Both the position numbers and the translations under genes were made by a program. The notes beneath the pieces were generated by a model. That model had not been told where the DNA came from and ran no database searches. It saw only the letters and a list, made by a program, of their open reading frames with translations. 64,000 bases of DNA from Fibrobacteraceae bacterium (GTDB taxonomy: Bacteria; Fibrobacterota; Fibrobacteria; Fibrobacterales; Fibrobacteraceae): positions 82,575 through 146,574 of the forward strand of contig JAGAKE010000003.1 in NCBI GenBank assembly GCA_017625775.1, given 5' to 3'. This document shows positions 54,942 through 63,453 of this stretch, one piece after another; position 1 is the first letter of the stretch, and the number at the start of each line of letters is the position of its first letter.

Positions 54942-56807
54942 ATGGTTGGTTTCAAGACTATTGCTAGAACCGCTCTGGCTGTTCCGGCATGTTTTGCGTT
55001 TTTAACGGGTTGTGGTGAATCACAAAACGTTTCCGATGGAGTTTCCTTGCCAAGGCAAGAAACTCTTTATTTATCAGGTCAGCAATGGGGTACACCTACA
55101 TCTTTTAACCCTCTCGCTGAAAGTTGGATGGCTACTTGGCCTGTAGGCGGTCGTTTCAATTTAATGTACGAACCGCTTATTACTTACAATACCTTAAATG
55201 GTGCTCTTGAACCGCTTCTCGGTACATTAGTTCCAGAGCTTTCAAATAACGACAGTGTTGTGATTGATTTGAATCCAGCTGCTCGTTGGAGCGATGGCAA
55301 ACCAGTGAACTCAGAAGACGTTAAGTACATCTTTACCAAGGGTTCTGTAAGTACAGTAGAACAAATTGCAGCCATTCATGTAGATACTCTTTATGAAGCA
55401 TCTGCAGATTCTGCTTCTCCTAAGAAAATGATTGGAGAACGCCTTTCATTTATGGTGGCTAAAGACAAACGTAATAACCCGCTTTCTGTGATGGATTTAT
55501 TGCAGGCTATTCGTATTGTGCCTTCCCATGTATTTGCTGAGCTTGAAAAGCAAAATAAAGGTGATTTAGCTGAAGTAAAAAAATTGATGCTTGACAAGAA
55601 CCCATTAGATGGTAAGGCTCCTGTGGTTTCTGGTCCATATAACCTCGATAGTTACTCTTCGACAAAAATTATCCTCAAGCGTCGTGATGATTATTGGGGA
55701 AATGCAGCACTTCACGAAGGTAAGTTACCTGCTCCAAAGTATATCGTTCACCCGATTTACAAATCAAACGAACATAGCACTATCGCTATGCGTGAAGGTA
55801 ACCTAGATGCTTCTATGAGCTTTATTCCTCGCATTGAAAGAAAAGCAATTTCTGGGATTCACACTTGGTACGATCAAGCTCCTTATTTTGTACCAGGTGC
55901 TATGCCAATGCTTTTCATTAACACTACGAAGGAACCTTTGAATAATAAAATCTTCCGTCGTGCATTAGCTACAGCTATTGATTATGTTGCTATTAAGCAA
56001 TTTGCTGTATCCAAATACACTGCAGATATTCGTTCTGGTTTGATTATGCCAACTTCTCTTGAAGGCGAATACATTAACGAGGAAGATGTTGAAAAGTATG
56101 GTGTGAAGTTGAATCTTCGCGGTGCTGACAAAATCAATACCGTTAAGAAAATGATTGAAGAAGCTGGCTTCAAGTCTATTTTCAACAAAGACGGTTCTCT
56201 TTCTCACATGGAAACTAAAGATGGAAAGAAACTTCCTACGCTATTTATTACTTGCCCGGCTGGTTGGACTGACTGGGAAGCAATCGTGACGATTGCGGTT
56301 GAAGGAATGCGTGCTGCTGGTATCGATGTTCGTGAAGGATTTGTAGATGGTGGTCAATACTGGCCTGCAATGGGAACTGGTAACTTTGACCTTGTAATGC
56401 ACAAGCCTTCTGCAGACGTTTCTCCTTCGCTTCCTTGGAGCCGATTCAATGAAGTCATGGGTGTTGCTCGTGATTGGCAGCCAATTGGCGCTTGGGCCGG
56501 AACAAATATTGGCCGTTACAATAAGCCTGGTTCTCCTGAATATCGCCCAGAAGTAGATAGCCTTTTGAATCTTATTCCTCTCATGACTGATAGCGAACAA
56601 AAGAAAGAAGCTTATCGTACTTTGAATCGCGTGTTTATGGAAGATCAGCCAGCTATTCCTCTTGCTTATCTCCCAGAACAATTCTATGAATTCAGCGATC
56701 GTGTTTGGACAAATTGGCCTACCGAAAAGAATCCATACGCTCCTCCACAGCTTCCTTGGATTGCCTCCGGTATTAAAATTCTCTGGAACCTCCAGCTTAA
56801 AAAATAA
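54942..56807 (+). CDS. ABC transporter substrate-binding lipoprotein (peptide/oligopeptide type)
   Basis: About 621 residues. The frame starts upstream, but ATG 54942 has GAGG five bases ahead and gives the signal peptide MVGFKTIARTALAVPACFAF with lipobox LTGC. It belongs to the SBP_bac_5 family, seen in GALEPLLGTLVPEL, PAARWSDGKPVNSEDVKYIF, SGPYNLDSYSSTKIILKRRD, KIFRRALATAIDYVAI and the C-terminal part. Peptide, dipeptide or nickel are typical substrates; which one cannot be told. It is the first gene of a five-gene importer operon. The signal anchors it to a membrane facing the periplasm. Confidence 0.92.
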   Translation: MVGFKTIARTALAVPACFAFLTGCGESQNVSDGVSLPRQETLYLSGQQWGTPTSFNPLAESWMATWPVGGRFNLMYEPLITYNTLNGALEPLLGTLVPELSNNDSVVIDLNPAARWSDGKPVNSEDVKYIFTKGSVSTVEQIAAIHVDTLYEASADSASPKKMIGERLSFMVAKDKRNNPLSVMDLLQAIRIVPSHVFAELEKQNKGDLAEVKKLMLDKNPLDGKAPVVSGPYNLDSYSSTKIILKRRDDYWGNAALHEGKLPAPKYIVHPIYKSNEHSTIAMREGNLDASMSFIPRIERKAISGIHTWYDQAPYFVPGAMPMLFINTTKEPLNNKIFRRALATAIDYVAIKQFAVSKYTADIRSGLIMPTSLEGEYINEEDVEKYGVKLNLRGADKINTVKKMIEEAGFKSIFNKDGSLSHMETKDGKKLPTLFITCPAGWTDWEAIVTIAVEGMRAAGIDVREGFVDGGQYWPAMGTGNFDLVMHKPSADVSPSLPWSRFNEVMGVARDWQPIGAWAGTNIGRYNKPGSPEYRPEVDSLLNLIPLMTDSEQKKEAYRTLNRVFMEDQPAIPLAYLPEQFYEFSDRVWTNWPTEKNPYAPPQLPWIASGIKILWNLQLKK

Positions 56808-56816
56808 GGAAGAACC

Positions 56817-58067
56817 ATGTTAAAACAATATCCTACTCTACGCTATGTTCTGCAGAAGGGTTTTTGGTATCTCCTAACCTTTATTGTAGCCATTGCGATT
56901 AACTTTACGCTTCCACGTCTTGGAGAAAACAATCCGGTGGATATTATTATGGGTAAGGCTGCTCAAGGTCTTTCCCCTGATGAAGCCAAAAAGAAAAAAG
57001 AAGGTCTTCTTGTTTCTTTTGGTATGGCAGAACTAAACAAAGATGGTTCTGTAGTTTATGACTCTATTCCAGAAATGGATGGCGACAAACCAGTGATGGA
57101 ACGTGTTCCTGAACTAGACGCTCAGGGCAATGTGGTCACAAAATCTGTAGCAGTTCTTGATTCTGCTGGAAAGCCTGTTTTGGATTCAGCAGGTGTTGCC
57201 GTTTCAAAACTTGATACGGTATTCACAGAACGCCAGAAAATGACTGGAGAACCTCGCTTGGCTTCTGGAATTTCTCAGTTCTTCGTTTACATTAAAAATG
57301 TATTCAAGGGCGATTTCGGTTTATCATATAGCCAATATCCGAAGCCTGTGATTGAAATCATTAAGGAATCCTTACCATGGACTCTTGCTATTCAATTCCC
57401 GACCATTGTGTTAGGTTGGATTGTAGGTAACTTGCTTGGCGCTTTTGCTGCTTACAAGCGCGGTATCTTTGATAAGGTATTCTTCCCACTTGCAATGTTC
57501 TTGAATGGCGTACCTTTCTTCGTGTTTGGTATGTTGCTTGTGGCTCTTTTCTCCATTACTCTTGGTTGGTTCCCTGCAATGGGTGCTTATGGTCAAGATA
57601 TTGTGCCTAGCTTCTCTTGGGAATTCTTTAAGAGTGTTGGTTGGTACTATGTTTTGCCATTCTTCTCTGTGTTCCCTATTTTGCTTTCTGGTCAAGCAAC
57701 AGGTATGCGTTCCATGTCTATTTATGAACTTGGAACCGATTACATGAAATATGCTAAGTGGCTCGGACTTCGTGAAGGTAAAATTATTAGTTATGTGTTC
57801 CGCAATGCTATGCTTCCACAGTTGACTGGTCTTGCTCAGTCTCTTGGCTCCATGGTGGGTGGCGCTCTTATTACAGAAATGATTTTCTCTTACCCAGGTC
57901 TTGGTATGGCGATGCTCACGGCTATTCAGCAAAACGACTATGCAACTATTCAAGGATGTACCTTGATGATTTCAACTTGCGTATTGCTTGCAAACTTTGC
58001 TGTTGATGTATTGATTGCCGTATTTGATCCGCGTGTAAAAGCTGGTCTTCAGATGGGAGGTAAATAA
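56817..58067 (+). CDS. ABC transporter permease 1 (DppB/OppB-like) with large periplasmic insertion
   Basis: 416 residues against the usual 310-340. TM1 lies at 15-33. Then comes an unusual periplasmic stretch of about 110 residues (about 50-160) that is rich in Asp, Glu, Val and Lys with DSAG repeats, followed by the conserved core of five TM segments (about 180-400) with the EAA-type motif LGTDYMKYAKWLGLREGKI near residue 305. The signature RVFRNAMLPQLTGLAQSLGS lies in the following loop. It begins ten bases after the SBP. Confidence 0.93.
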   Translation: MLKQYPTLRYVLQKGFWYLLTFIVAIAINFTLPRLGENNPVDIIMGKAAQGLSPDEAKKKKEGLLVSFGMAELNKDGSVVYDSIPEMDGDKPVMERVPELDAQGNVVTKSVAVLDSAGKPVLDSAGVAVSKLDTVFTERQKMTGEPRLASGISQFFVYIKNVFKGDFGLSYSQYPKPVIEIIKESLPWTLAIQFPTIVLGWIVGNLLGAFAAYKRGIFDKVFFPLAMFLNGVPFFVFGMLLVALFSITLGWFPAMGAYGQDIVPSFSWEFFKSVGWYYVLPFFSVFPILLSGQATGMRSMSIYELGTDYMKYAKWLGLREGKIISYVFRNAMLPQLTGLAQSLGSMVGGALITEMIFSYPGLGMAMLTAIQQNDYATIQGCTLMISTCVLLANFAVDVLIAVFDPRVKAGLQMGGK

Positions 58068-58069
58068 CC

Positions 58070-58915
58070 ATGTTGAAACTTCTAAAAAATTTGATGAAGT
58101 CGCCGATGTTCGTTGTCGGAATCAGCCTCTTCTTATTAACGCTCATTATTGCATTCTTTGGTCCGATTGTTTACAATGTCGATACCAATGCTCGCGATAT
58201 TGTTGCTGGTCCTTATGCCGCTTCTTCAGCAGAACACTTGCTTGGCACTGATCACCTTGGTCGTGATTATATGTCATTGTTGATTAGTGGTTTGCGTTCT
58301 TCACTTTATGTAGGTTTTGTAGCAGGTATCATTGCAACTGTTCTTGGTGTTTTCATTGGTCTCTTCGGCGGTTTCCGCGGTGGTTGGATTGATGAAGTTT
58401 TGAACATGCTTACAAACCTCTTTATTGTGATCCCTTCTTTCGTAATTCTCGTTCTCATTAGCTCTGCAGTGAAGGATGGGCGTTCTTTAACATTGATTGG
58501 CTTGATTATTGGTTTAACGACTTGGAGCTGGTCTGCTCGTGCGGTTCGTGCTCAAGCTTCTTCTCTGCGTAGCCGTGACCACATTTCTCTTGCTCGAATC
58601 AATGGTGCAAGTTCCTTGACAATTGTTATCAAGCATGTGCTTCCGTATTTGCTTTCTTACGTGTTCATGGTGTTTATTATGCAGGTTTCTTCTGGAATTC
58701 TTTCAGAAGCCTCCATTTCCATGATTGGTCTTGGTCCATTAGATTCTACATCACTTGGAATTATTTTGAACCAAGCAAAAGATAACGGAGCTCTTTCCGA
58801 TGGTATTTGGATTGCATTCCTCCCGGCAACCATTATCATTACGCTTACTGTGTTCGCCTTGTATTTGATCAATACTTCTATGGAAGGCGTCTTTAACCCA
58901 CGTCTCCGTAAGTAA
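58070..58915 (+). CDS. ABC transporter permease 2 (DppC/OppC-like)
   Basis: 281 residues with about six membrane segments and the BPD_transp_1 EAA-like motif RSRDHISLARINGASSLTIV near residue 165. The N-terminal hydrophobic helix and EHLLGTDHLGRDYMSLLISG segment are typical of OppC proteins. It starts two bases after the first permease stops. Confidence 0.94.
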   Translation: MLKLLKNLMKSPMFVVGISLFLLTLIIAFFGPIVYNVDTNARDIVAGPYAASSAEHLLGTDHLGRDYMSLLISGLRSSLYVGFVAGIIATVLGVFIGLFGGFRGGWIDEVLNMLTNLFIVIPSFVILVLISSAVKDGRSLTLIGLIIGLTTWSWSARAVRAQASSLRSRDHISLARINGASSLTIVIKHVLPYLLSYVFMVFIMQVSSGILSEASISMIGLGPLDSTSLGIILNQAKDNGALSDGIWIAFLPATIIITLTVFALYLINTSMEGVFNPRLRK

Positions 58916-58926
58916 GAGGTAACGAT

Positions 58927-59925
58927 ATGTCAGAAAATATTTTTGAAGTCAAAAATTTGAGTCTCCATTACCTTGGTCGTTTTGGAGATAAGACTCACGC
59001 AGTGACCGACGTTTCCTTTGCGATGAAACAAGGTGAAATTTTAGGTATTGCTGGTGAATCTGGTTGCGGAAAATCCACTTTGGTTAGCGGTCTTATGGGA
59101 ATGTGTATTCCTCCGCTTTTCCCAACTTCAGGTGATGTTCTTGTGAAGAATGGCGATAAAATGGAATCTTTGATGAATCGTTCCATTGAAGACATTCGTT
59201 CAAACGTTTTAGCTCAAAAGGTTTCTATGATTCCTCAAGGAGCTTTTAACGCATTGAACCCTGTTCGTAAAATTAAGGATATTGCAGCTGACGTGATTGC
59301 TGCTCACCAAAAAGCTGGTAGCAACCTTAACAAAAATGAAATTTACGATCGTTTGCGTGAACGTTTTGATTTGTTCGGAATGGACACCAATCGCGTTTTG
59401 AATTCTTACCCGATTCAATTGACTGCTGGTGAACGCCAACGTTCCGTTATTGGTATTTCTACTTTGCTTAACCCGCAAATGGTGATTGCTGATGAACCTA
59501 CATCTGCTTTGGACGTAAGTACTCAAAAAGAAGTGATTAAAATGATTTTTGATCTTCTTGATAAAGGTATTTTCTCCACAATGATTTTCATTACTCACGA
59601 ATTGCCTTTGCTTTACCATGTAGCCGATAACATCGCTATTATGTATGCTGGTGAAATTGTGGAAAAAGGTACAGCTGAACAAGTTGTTAAAGACCCACGT
59701 CACCCTTATACTCAAGCATTGATGGGTGCTATGCTCAGTACTGAACAGAGTCAGCGTACTCGTAAGCCTGTAGCTATTGAAGGAGCTCCTCCTTCTTTGA
59801 AGAAAGCTATTGTAGGCTGCCGTTTTGCTGATCGTTGTGCTCGTGCTTGCGCAGATTGTAAAAAGAATACTCAGGAACTCCGCATTGTCGGTGATCGTCA
59901 GGTGAGGTGCGATTATGCCAAATAA
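58927..59925 (+). CDS. ABC transporter ATPase 1 (DppD/OppD-like)
   Basis: 332 residues. Walker A is GESGCGKSTLVSG, Walker B is MVIADEPTSALD, and the H-loop lies in FITHELPLL. The signature segment reads LTAGERQR instead of the common LSGGQ, a weak point. The C-terminal oligopeptide-type domain is present with several Cys (CRFADRCARACADC), a possible iron-sulfur or metal site. The stop overlaps the next gene's start. Confidence 0.94.
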   Translation: MSENIFEVKNLSLHYLGRFGDKTHAVTDVSFAMKQGEILGIAGESGCGKSTLVSGLMGMCIPPLFPTSGDVLVKNGDKMESLMNRSIEDIRSNVLAQKVSMIPQGAFNALNPVRKIKDIAADVIAAHQKAGSNLNKNEIYDRLRERFDLFGMDTNRVLNSYPIQLTAGERQRSVIGISTLLNPQMVIADEPTSALDVSTQKEVIKMIFDLLDKGIFSTMIFITHELPLLYHVADNIAIMYAGEIVEKGTAEQVVKDPRHPYTQALMGAMLSTEQSQRTRKPVAIEGAPPSLKKAIVGCRFADRCARACADCKKNTQELRIVGDRQVRCDYAK

Positions 59926-60724
59926 TAAATCTGTTGTTTTTTCTGCTCAGAATGTCAGCAAAACATTTGGCGCTGGCAAGAATTTGAAAACCGCAGTAGA
60001 TAATGTTTCCTTTGATATTTATGATGGAGAAATCATTTCTATCGTGGGTGGTTCTGGTTGCGGAAAGAGCGTTCTTGCAAAGATTATGCTTGGACTTTAT
60101 CAACCTTCAAACGGAACATTCCTTTATCGTGACCATCAAATCAAGAATTTGAAGAATCACTGGAATGAAGTTCAATCGGTGTTCCAAGATCCGTTCAGCT
60201 GCTTTAACCAGTTTTTCTCTATTCGTTCTCAATTGGAAGATTCCTTAAATATTTTGAAGGATAAACCAAGTAAAGAAGAAGTTAAAGCTCGTGTAGATGC
60301 AGGTCTTTTGGCTGTGAACGTAAAGCCTTCAGATATTGAAGGGAAGTATCCTTTTGAATTGTCTGGTGGTCAGATGCAACGTATGCTTTTGGCTCGTATT
60401 TTTGCATTGCGTCCAAAAGTACTTATTGCTGATGAACCAACTTCGATGGTGGATGCTTGCGTTCGTGCAAACATTCTTGATTATTTGATGAAACTTAAGC
60501 AAGAACTTCAAATGACTATTGTTTTCGTGACTCACGATATTGGCCTTGCAAACTATGTAAGTGACCGTATCTTTATTATGCACGATGGCAAAATTGTGAA
60601 CCAGGGAACTCCAGAAGAAGTTTTGGATAAAACCCAGGAACCACATACTTTGAAGTTGCTTGACGATATTCCTGAAGTTCATAAGACGGAATGGATTAAG
60701 AATAGTCACAGAAGCAAGAAGTAG
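59915..60724 (+). CDS. ABC transporter ATPase 2 (DppF/OppF-like)
   Basis: 269 residues. Walker A GGSGCGKSVLAK, signature LSGGQMQRMLLAR, Walker B VLIADEPTSMVD. It is shorter than typical OppF (about 330) and lacks the extra C-terminal domain seen in its partner. It overlaps the partner by 11 bases, and a terminator follows directly. Confidence 0.94.
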   Translation: MPNNKSVVFSAQNVSKTFGAGKNLKTAVDNVSFDIYDGEIISIVGGSGCGKSVLAKIMLGLYQPSNGTFLYRDHQIKNLKNHWNEVQSVFQDPFSCFNQFFSIRSQLEDSLNILKDKPSKEEVKARVDAGLLAVNVKPSDIEGKYPFELSGGQMQRMLLARIFALRPKVLIADEPTSMVDACVRANILDYLMKLKQELQMTIVFVTHDIGLANYVSDRIFIMHDGKIVNQGTPEEVLDKTQEPHTLKLLDDIPEVHKTEWIKNSHRSKK

Positions 60725-60740
60725 ATTATTGTCAAAAATG

Positions 60741-60777
60741 AAAAACTCGGAAGCTTTATGCTTCCGAGTTTTTTTTA
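60741..60777 (+). terminator. Terminator of the ABC transporter operon
   Basis: AAAAACTCGGAAGC (60741-60754) pairs with GCTTCCGAGTTTTT (about 60760-60773) around TTTAT, followed by a run of T residues. It lies just after the last ATPase gene. Confidence 0.88.
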
Positions 60778-60898
60778 TGGAGAAAATGGGTGGAGGGAAA
60801 AAATACTTGACTTTTTTTAGAAAAATAATTAATTTAACTACATCAAATTTTTATAAATGATAAAATTAAAATCAAAAAGATGTTGTTGGAGTGGATTT

Positions 60899-61960
60899 AT
60901 GAGAGAAATGAATTTTAAAAAACGGTGTCTAAATCTGATGACTCCAGAAATTTTGTTTCTTCTTTCCAAGATTCACGAATTCAAAGGGGAACAAAATTTG
61001 TTTTTAGAATCACGTGCAGATGAATTAGAGCATTTGTTAGAAGTTGCTCGAATTCAAAGTACGGAAGCTTCAAATAAAATTGAAGGAATATATACATCAA
61101 GTGAGCGATTGAAATTAATTGCTCTTGATAAAACGATGCCTAAAACTAGAGATGAATTTGAAATAGCTGGCTATCGAGATGTTTTAAATACGATTCATAA
61201 AAATTATGAATATATTCCTGTAAAGCCTTCTATTATTTTGCAATTTCATAGAGATTTGTATAAATTCAGTGCACAAGAACTAGGAGGACGGTATAAAAAC
61301 AACGACAATGTTATAAAAGAATTTGTAGATGGAAAAGAGAAAATACGTTTTATTCCTGTAGCGGCTTGGGAAACTCCGGGAATGATTGAAAAATTGTGTT
61401 TTGAATTTGAAAAAGAAGTCAAAGAAGATTTTTTAGAACAGTTGTTGTTAATACCTTTGTTTGTTTTAGATTTTTTATGTATTCATCCTTTTAGAGATGG
61501 TAATGGAAGAATGAGTAGACTACTCACATTATTACTTCTTTATCGAGCTGGGTATATTGTAGGAAAATATATCAGTATTGAAAAATTGATGGAACAAACA
61601 AAAGATTCATATTATGAAGCTCTGAAATTAAGTTCGCTAAATTGGCATGAAGCAAGTAATAATGATGAATATTTTGTAAAATACATGTTAGGTGTAATTA
61701 TTAGCGCTTATAAAGATTTTTCAACAAGAATTTGGAAAGTAACGAGGGTAAATTTATCAAAAACGGAAAGAGTTCGTGAGCTTATTAAAGAACATTTAGG
61801 AACAATTACTAAAGCTGAAATAGTGAAAAAGAATCCTGATATTAGTGAAATTACCATACAACGTGCTTTAGCAGAAATGCTGAATAAAGGTGAAATAATT
61901 AAAATTAATGGTGGCAGGTATGCCAAATACATTTGGAACCAAGAAGGGGGTCAAAAATGA
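60899..61960 (+). CDS. Fic family protein (putative AMPylase, N-terminal inhibitory helix type)
   Basis: About 353 residues. ATG 60899 has GGAG seven bases ahead; the upstream ATG 60857 is less likely. The Fic motif CIHPFRDGNGRMSR (about residue 197) contains the catalytic His and the HPFxxGNGR set. An upstream inhibitory helix SNKIEG matches the (S/T)xxxE(G/N) rule, so an intramolecular inhibitory helix is present. A C-terminal helix-turn-helix-like part (KAEIVKKNPDISEITIQRAL) suggests DNA binding. It overlaps hsdM by four bases (ATGA), so the two are co-expressed. Confidence 0.9.
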   Translation: MREMNFKKRCLNLMTPEILFLLSKIHEFKGEQNLFLESRADELEHLLEVARIQSTEASNKIEGIYTSSERLKLIALDKTMPKTRDEFEIAGYRDVLNTIHKNYEYIPVKPSIILQFHRDLYKFSAQELGGRYKNNDNVIKEFVDGKEKIRFIPVAAWETPGMIEKLCFEFEKEVKEDFLEQLLLIPLFVLDFLCIHPFRDGNGRMSRLLTLLLLYRAGYIVGKYISIEKLMEQTKDSYYEALKLSSLNWHEASNNDEYFVKYMLGVIISAYKDFSTRIWKVTRVNLSKTERVRELIKEHLGTITKAEIVKKNPDISEITIQRALAEMLNKGEIIKINGGRYAKYIWNQEGGQK

Positions 61961-63453
61961 TAACAGGTGAATTAAAAAATAAAATCGATGCTATGTGGGA
62001 TGTTTTTGCCGCAGGCGGATTAGTTAACCCACTTGAAGTGATTGAACAAGTTACATACTTAATGTTTATTCATGATTTGGATGATGCCGATAACATACGA
62101 GCGAAAGAAAGCGCTATGCTTGGCTTGCCCTACAAAAGTATTTTTTCGAAAAAAGTGCAGATAGGAGAAAGAATAGTAGATGGAACTCAATTGAAATGGT
62201 CTAAGTTTCATGATTTCCCAGCTGCTCGTATGTATTCAGTTGTGCAAGAATGGGTCTTTCCTTTTATAAAAAATCTTCACGGAGATAAAAATAGTGCTTA
62301 TTCAAAATATATGGATGACGCTATATTTAAATTACCAACCCCATTATTACTTTCTAAAGTAGTGGATTCGTTAGATGAAATATATGGGCTAATGACCAAA
62401 ATTAAAGATGTTGATATTCGTGGAGATGTTTATGAATACCTACTTTCTAAAATTGCTCAATCAGGAAGAAATGGACAATTCAGAACACCTCGACATATTA
62501 TTCGGATGATGGTTGAATTAATGCAGCCAAAGCCAGATGATGTTATTTGTGACCCAGCTTGTGGAACTTCTGGATTTTTGGTAACAGCAAGTGAATATTT
62601 AAAAGAAAATCACAAAGAGGAAATCTTTTTTAATAAACGGAAAAAAGACCATTATATGAATCATATGTTCTTTGGTTATGATATGGATAGAACCATGCTT
62701 AGAATTGGGGCAATGAATATGATGACTCATGGAGTGGAAAGTCCTTTTATTGAATACCGAGATAGTTTGTCCGATCAGAACCCCGACTCCAACAGATACT
62801 CCATCATCCTTGCTAACCCTCCGTTCAAGGGAAGTCTTGATGCCGATACGGTATCCACCGACCTTCTCAAGGTGTGCAAGACCAAGAAAACGGAGCTGTT
62901 GTTCTTGACACTCTTCCTCCGCATGTTGAAGATGGGTGGTCGTTGTGCGTGTATCGTTCCCGACGGTGTCCTCTTTGGATCGTCCACGGCTCACAAGGCA
63001 ATTAGACAAGAAATCGTTGAGAAGAACAGACTCGAAGCTGTGATCTCAATGCCTTCAGGCGTATTCAAGCCCTATGCAGGCGTATCCACCGCTATCCTCA
63101 TTTTCACCAAGACAGGACACGGCGGCACCGACAAGGTTTGGTTCTACGACATGAAAGCCGATGGATTCAGCCTTGACGATAAGAGAAGCCCTGTTAGCGA
63201 AAACGATATACCCGACATTATTGCTCGATTCCACAACCTCGCAGGTGAAGAAGGTCGTGAGAGAAGCGAGCAGAGTTTCTTTGTTCCCAAGAAAGAAATC
63301 GTGGATAACGGATATGACCTCTCCATCAACAAGTACAAAGAAACAGAATATGAGGTTGTCGAATATCCCTCCACCAATGAACTTCTCACACAAATCGAAG
63401 AATTGGAAACGAAGATCAACGCAGGGATCAAAGAACTAAGGAGAATACTGTAA
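61957..63453 (+). CDS. hsdM: Type I restriction-modification DNA methyltransferase (HsdM)
   Basis: About 498 residues. ATG 61957 has GGGGGT ahead and overlaps the Fic stop; the longer frame from 61933 is within Fic. The N-terminal helical HsdM region (KIDAMWDVFAAGGLVNPLEV), AdoMet-binding motif DPACGTSGFLVTAS and catalytic ANPPFKGSLD (NPPF type) identify an adenine methyltransferase. From about 62760 the G+C rises from about 30 percent to about 50 percent and codon choice changes, without losing the frame. hsdS follows and overlaps by one base. No hsdR is seen in the window. Confidence 0.94.
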   Translation: MITGELKNKIDAMWDVFAAGGLVNPLEVIEQVTYLMFIHDLDDADNIRAKESAMLGLPYKSIFSKKVQIGERIVDGTQLKWSKFHDFPAARMYSVVQEWVFPFIKNLHGDKNSAYSKYMDDAIFKLPTPLLLSKVVDSLDEIYGLMTKIKDVDIRGDVYEYLLSKIAQSGRNGQFRTPRHIIRMMVELMQPKPDDVICDPACGTSGFLVTASEYLKENHKEEIFFNKRKKDHYMNHMFFGYDMDRTMLRIGAMNMMTHGVESPFIEYRDSLSDQNPDSNRYSIILANPPFKGSLDADTVSTDLLKVCKTKKTELLFLTLFLRMLKMGGRCACIVPDGVLFGSSTAHKAIRQEIVEKNRLEAVISMPSGVFKPYAGVSTAILIFTKTGHGGTDKVWFYDMKADGFSLDDKRSPVSENDIPDIIARFHNLAGEEGRERSEQSFFVPKKEIVDNGYDLSINKYKETEYEVVEYPSTNELLTQIEELETKINAGIKELRRIL

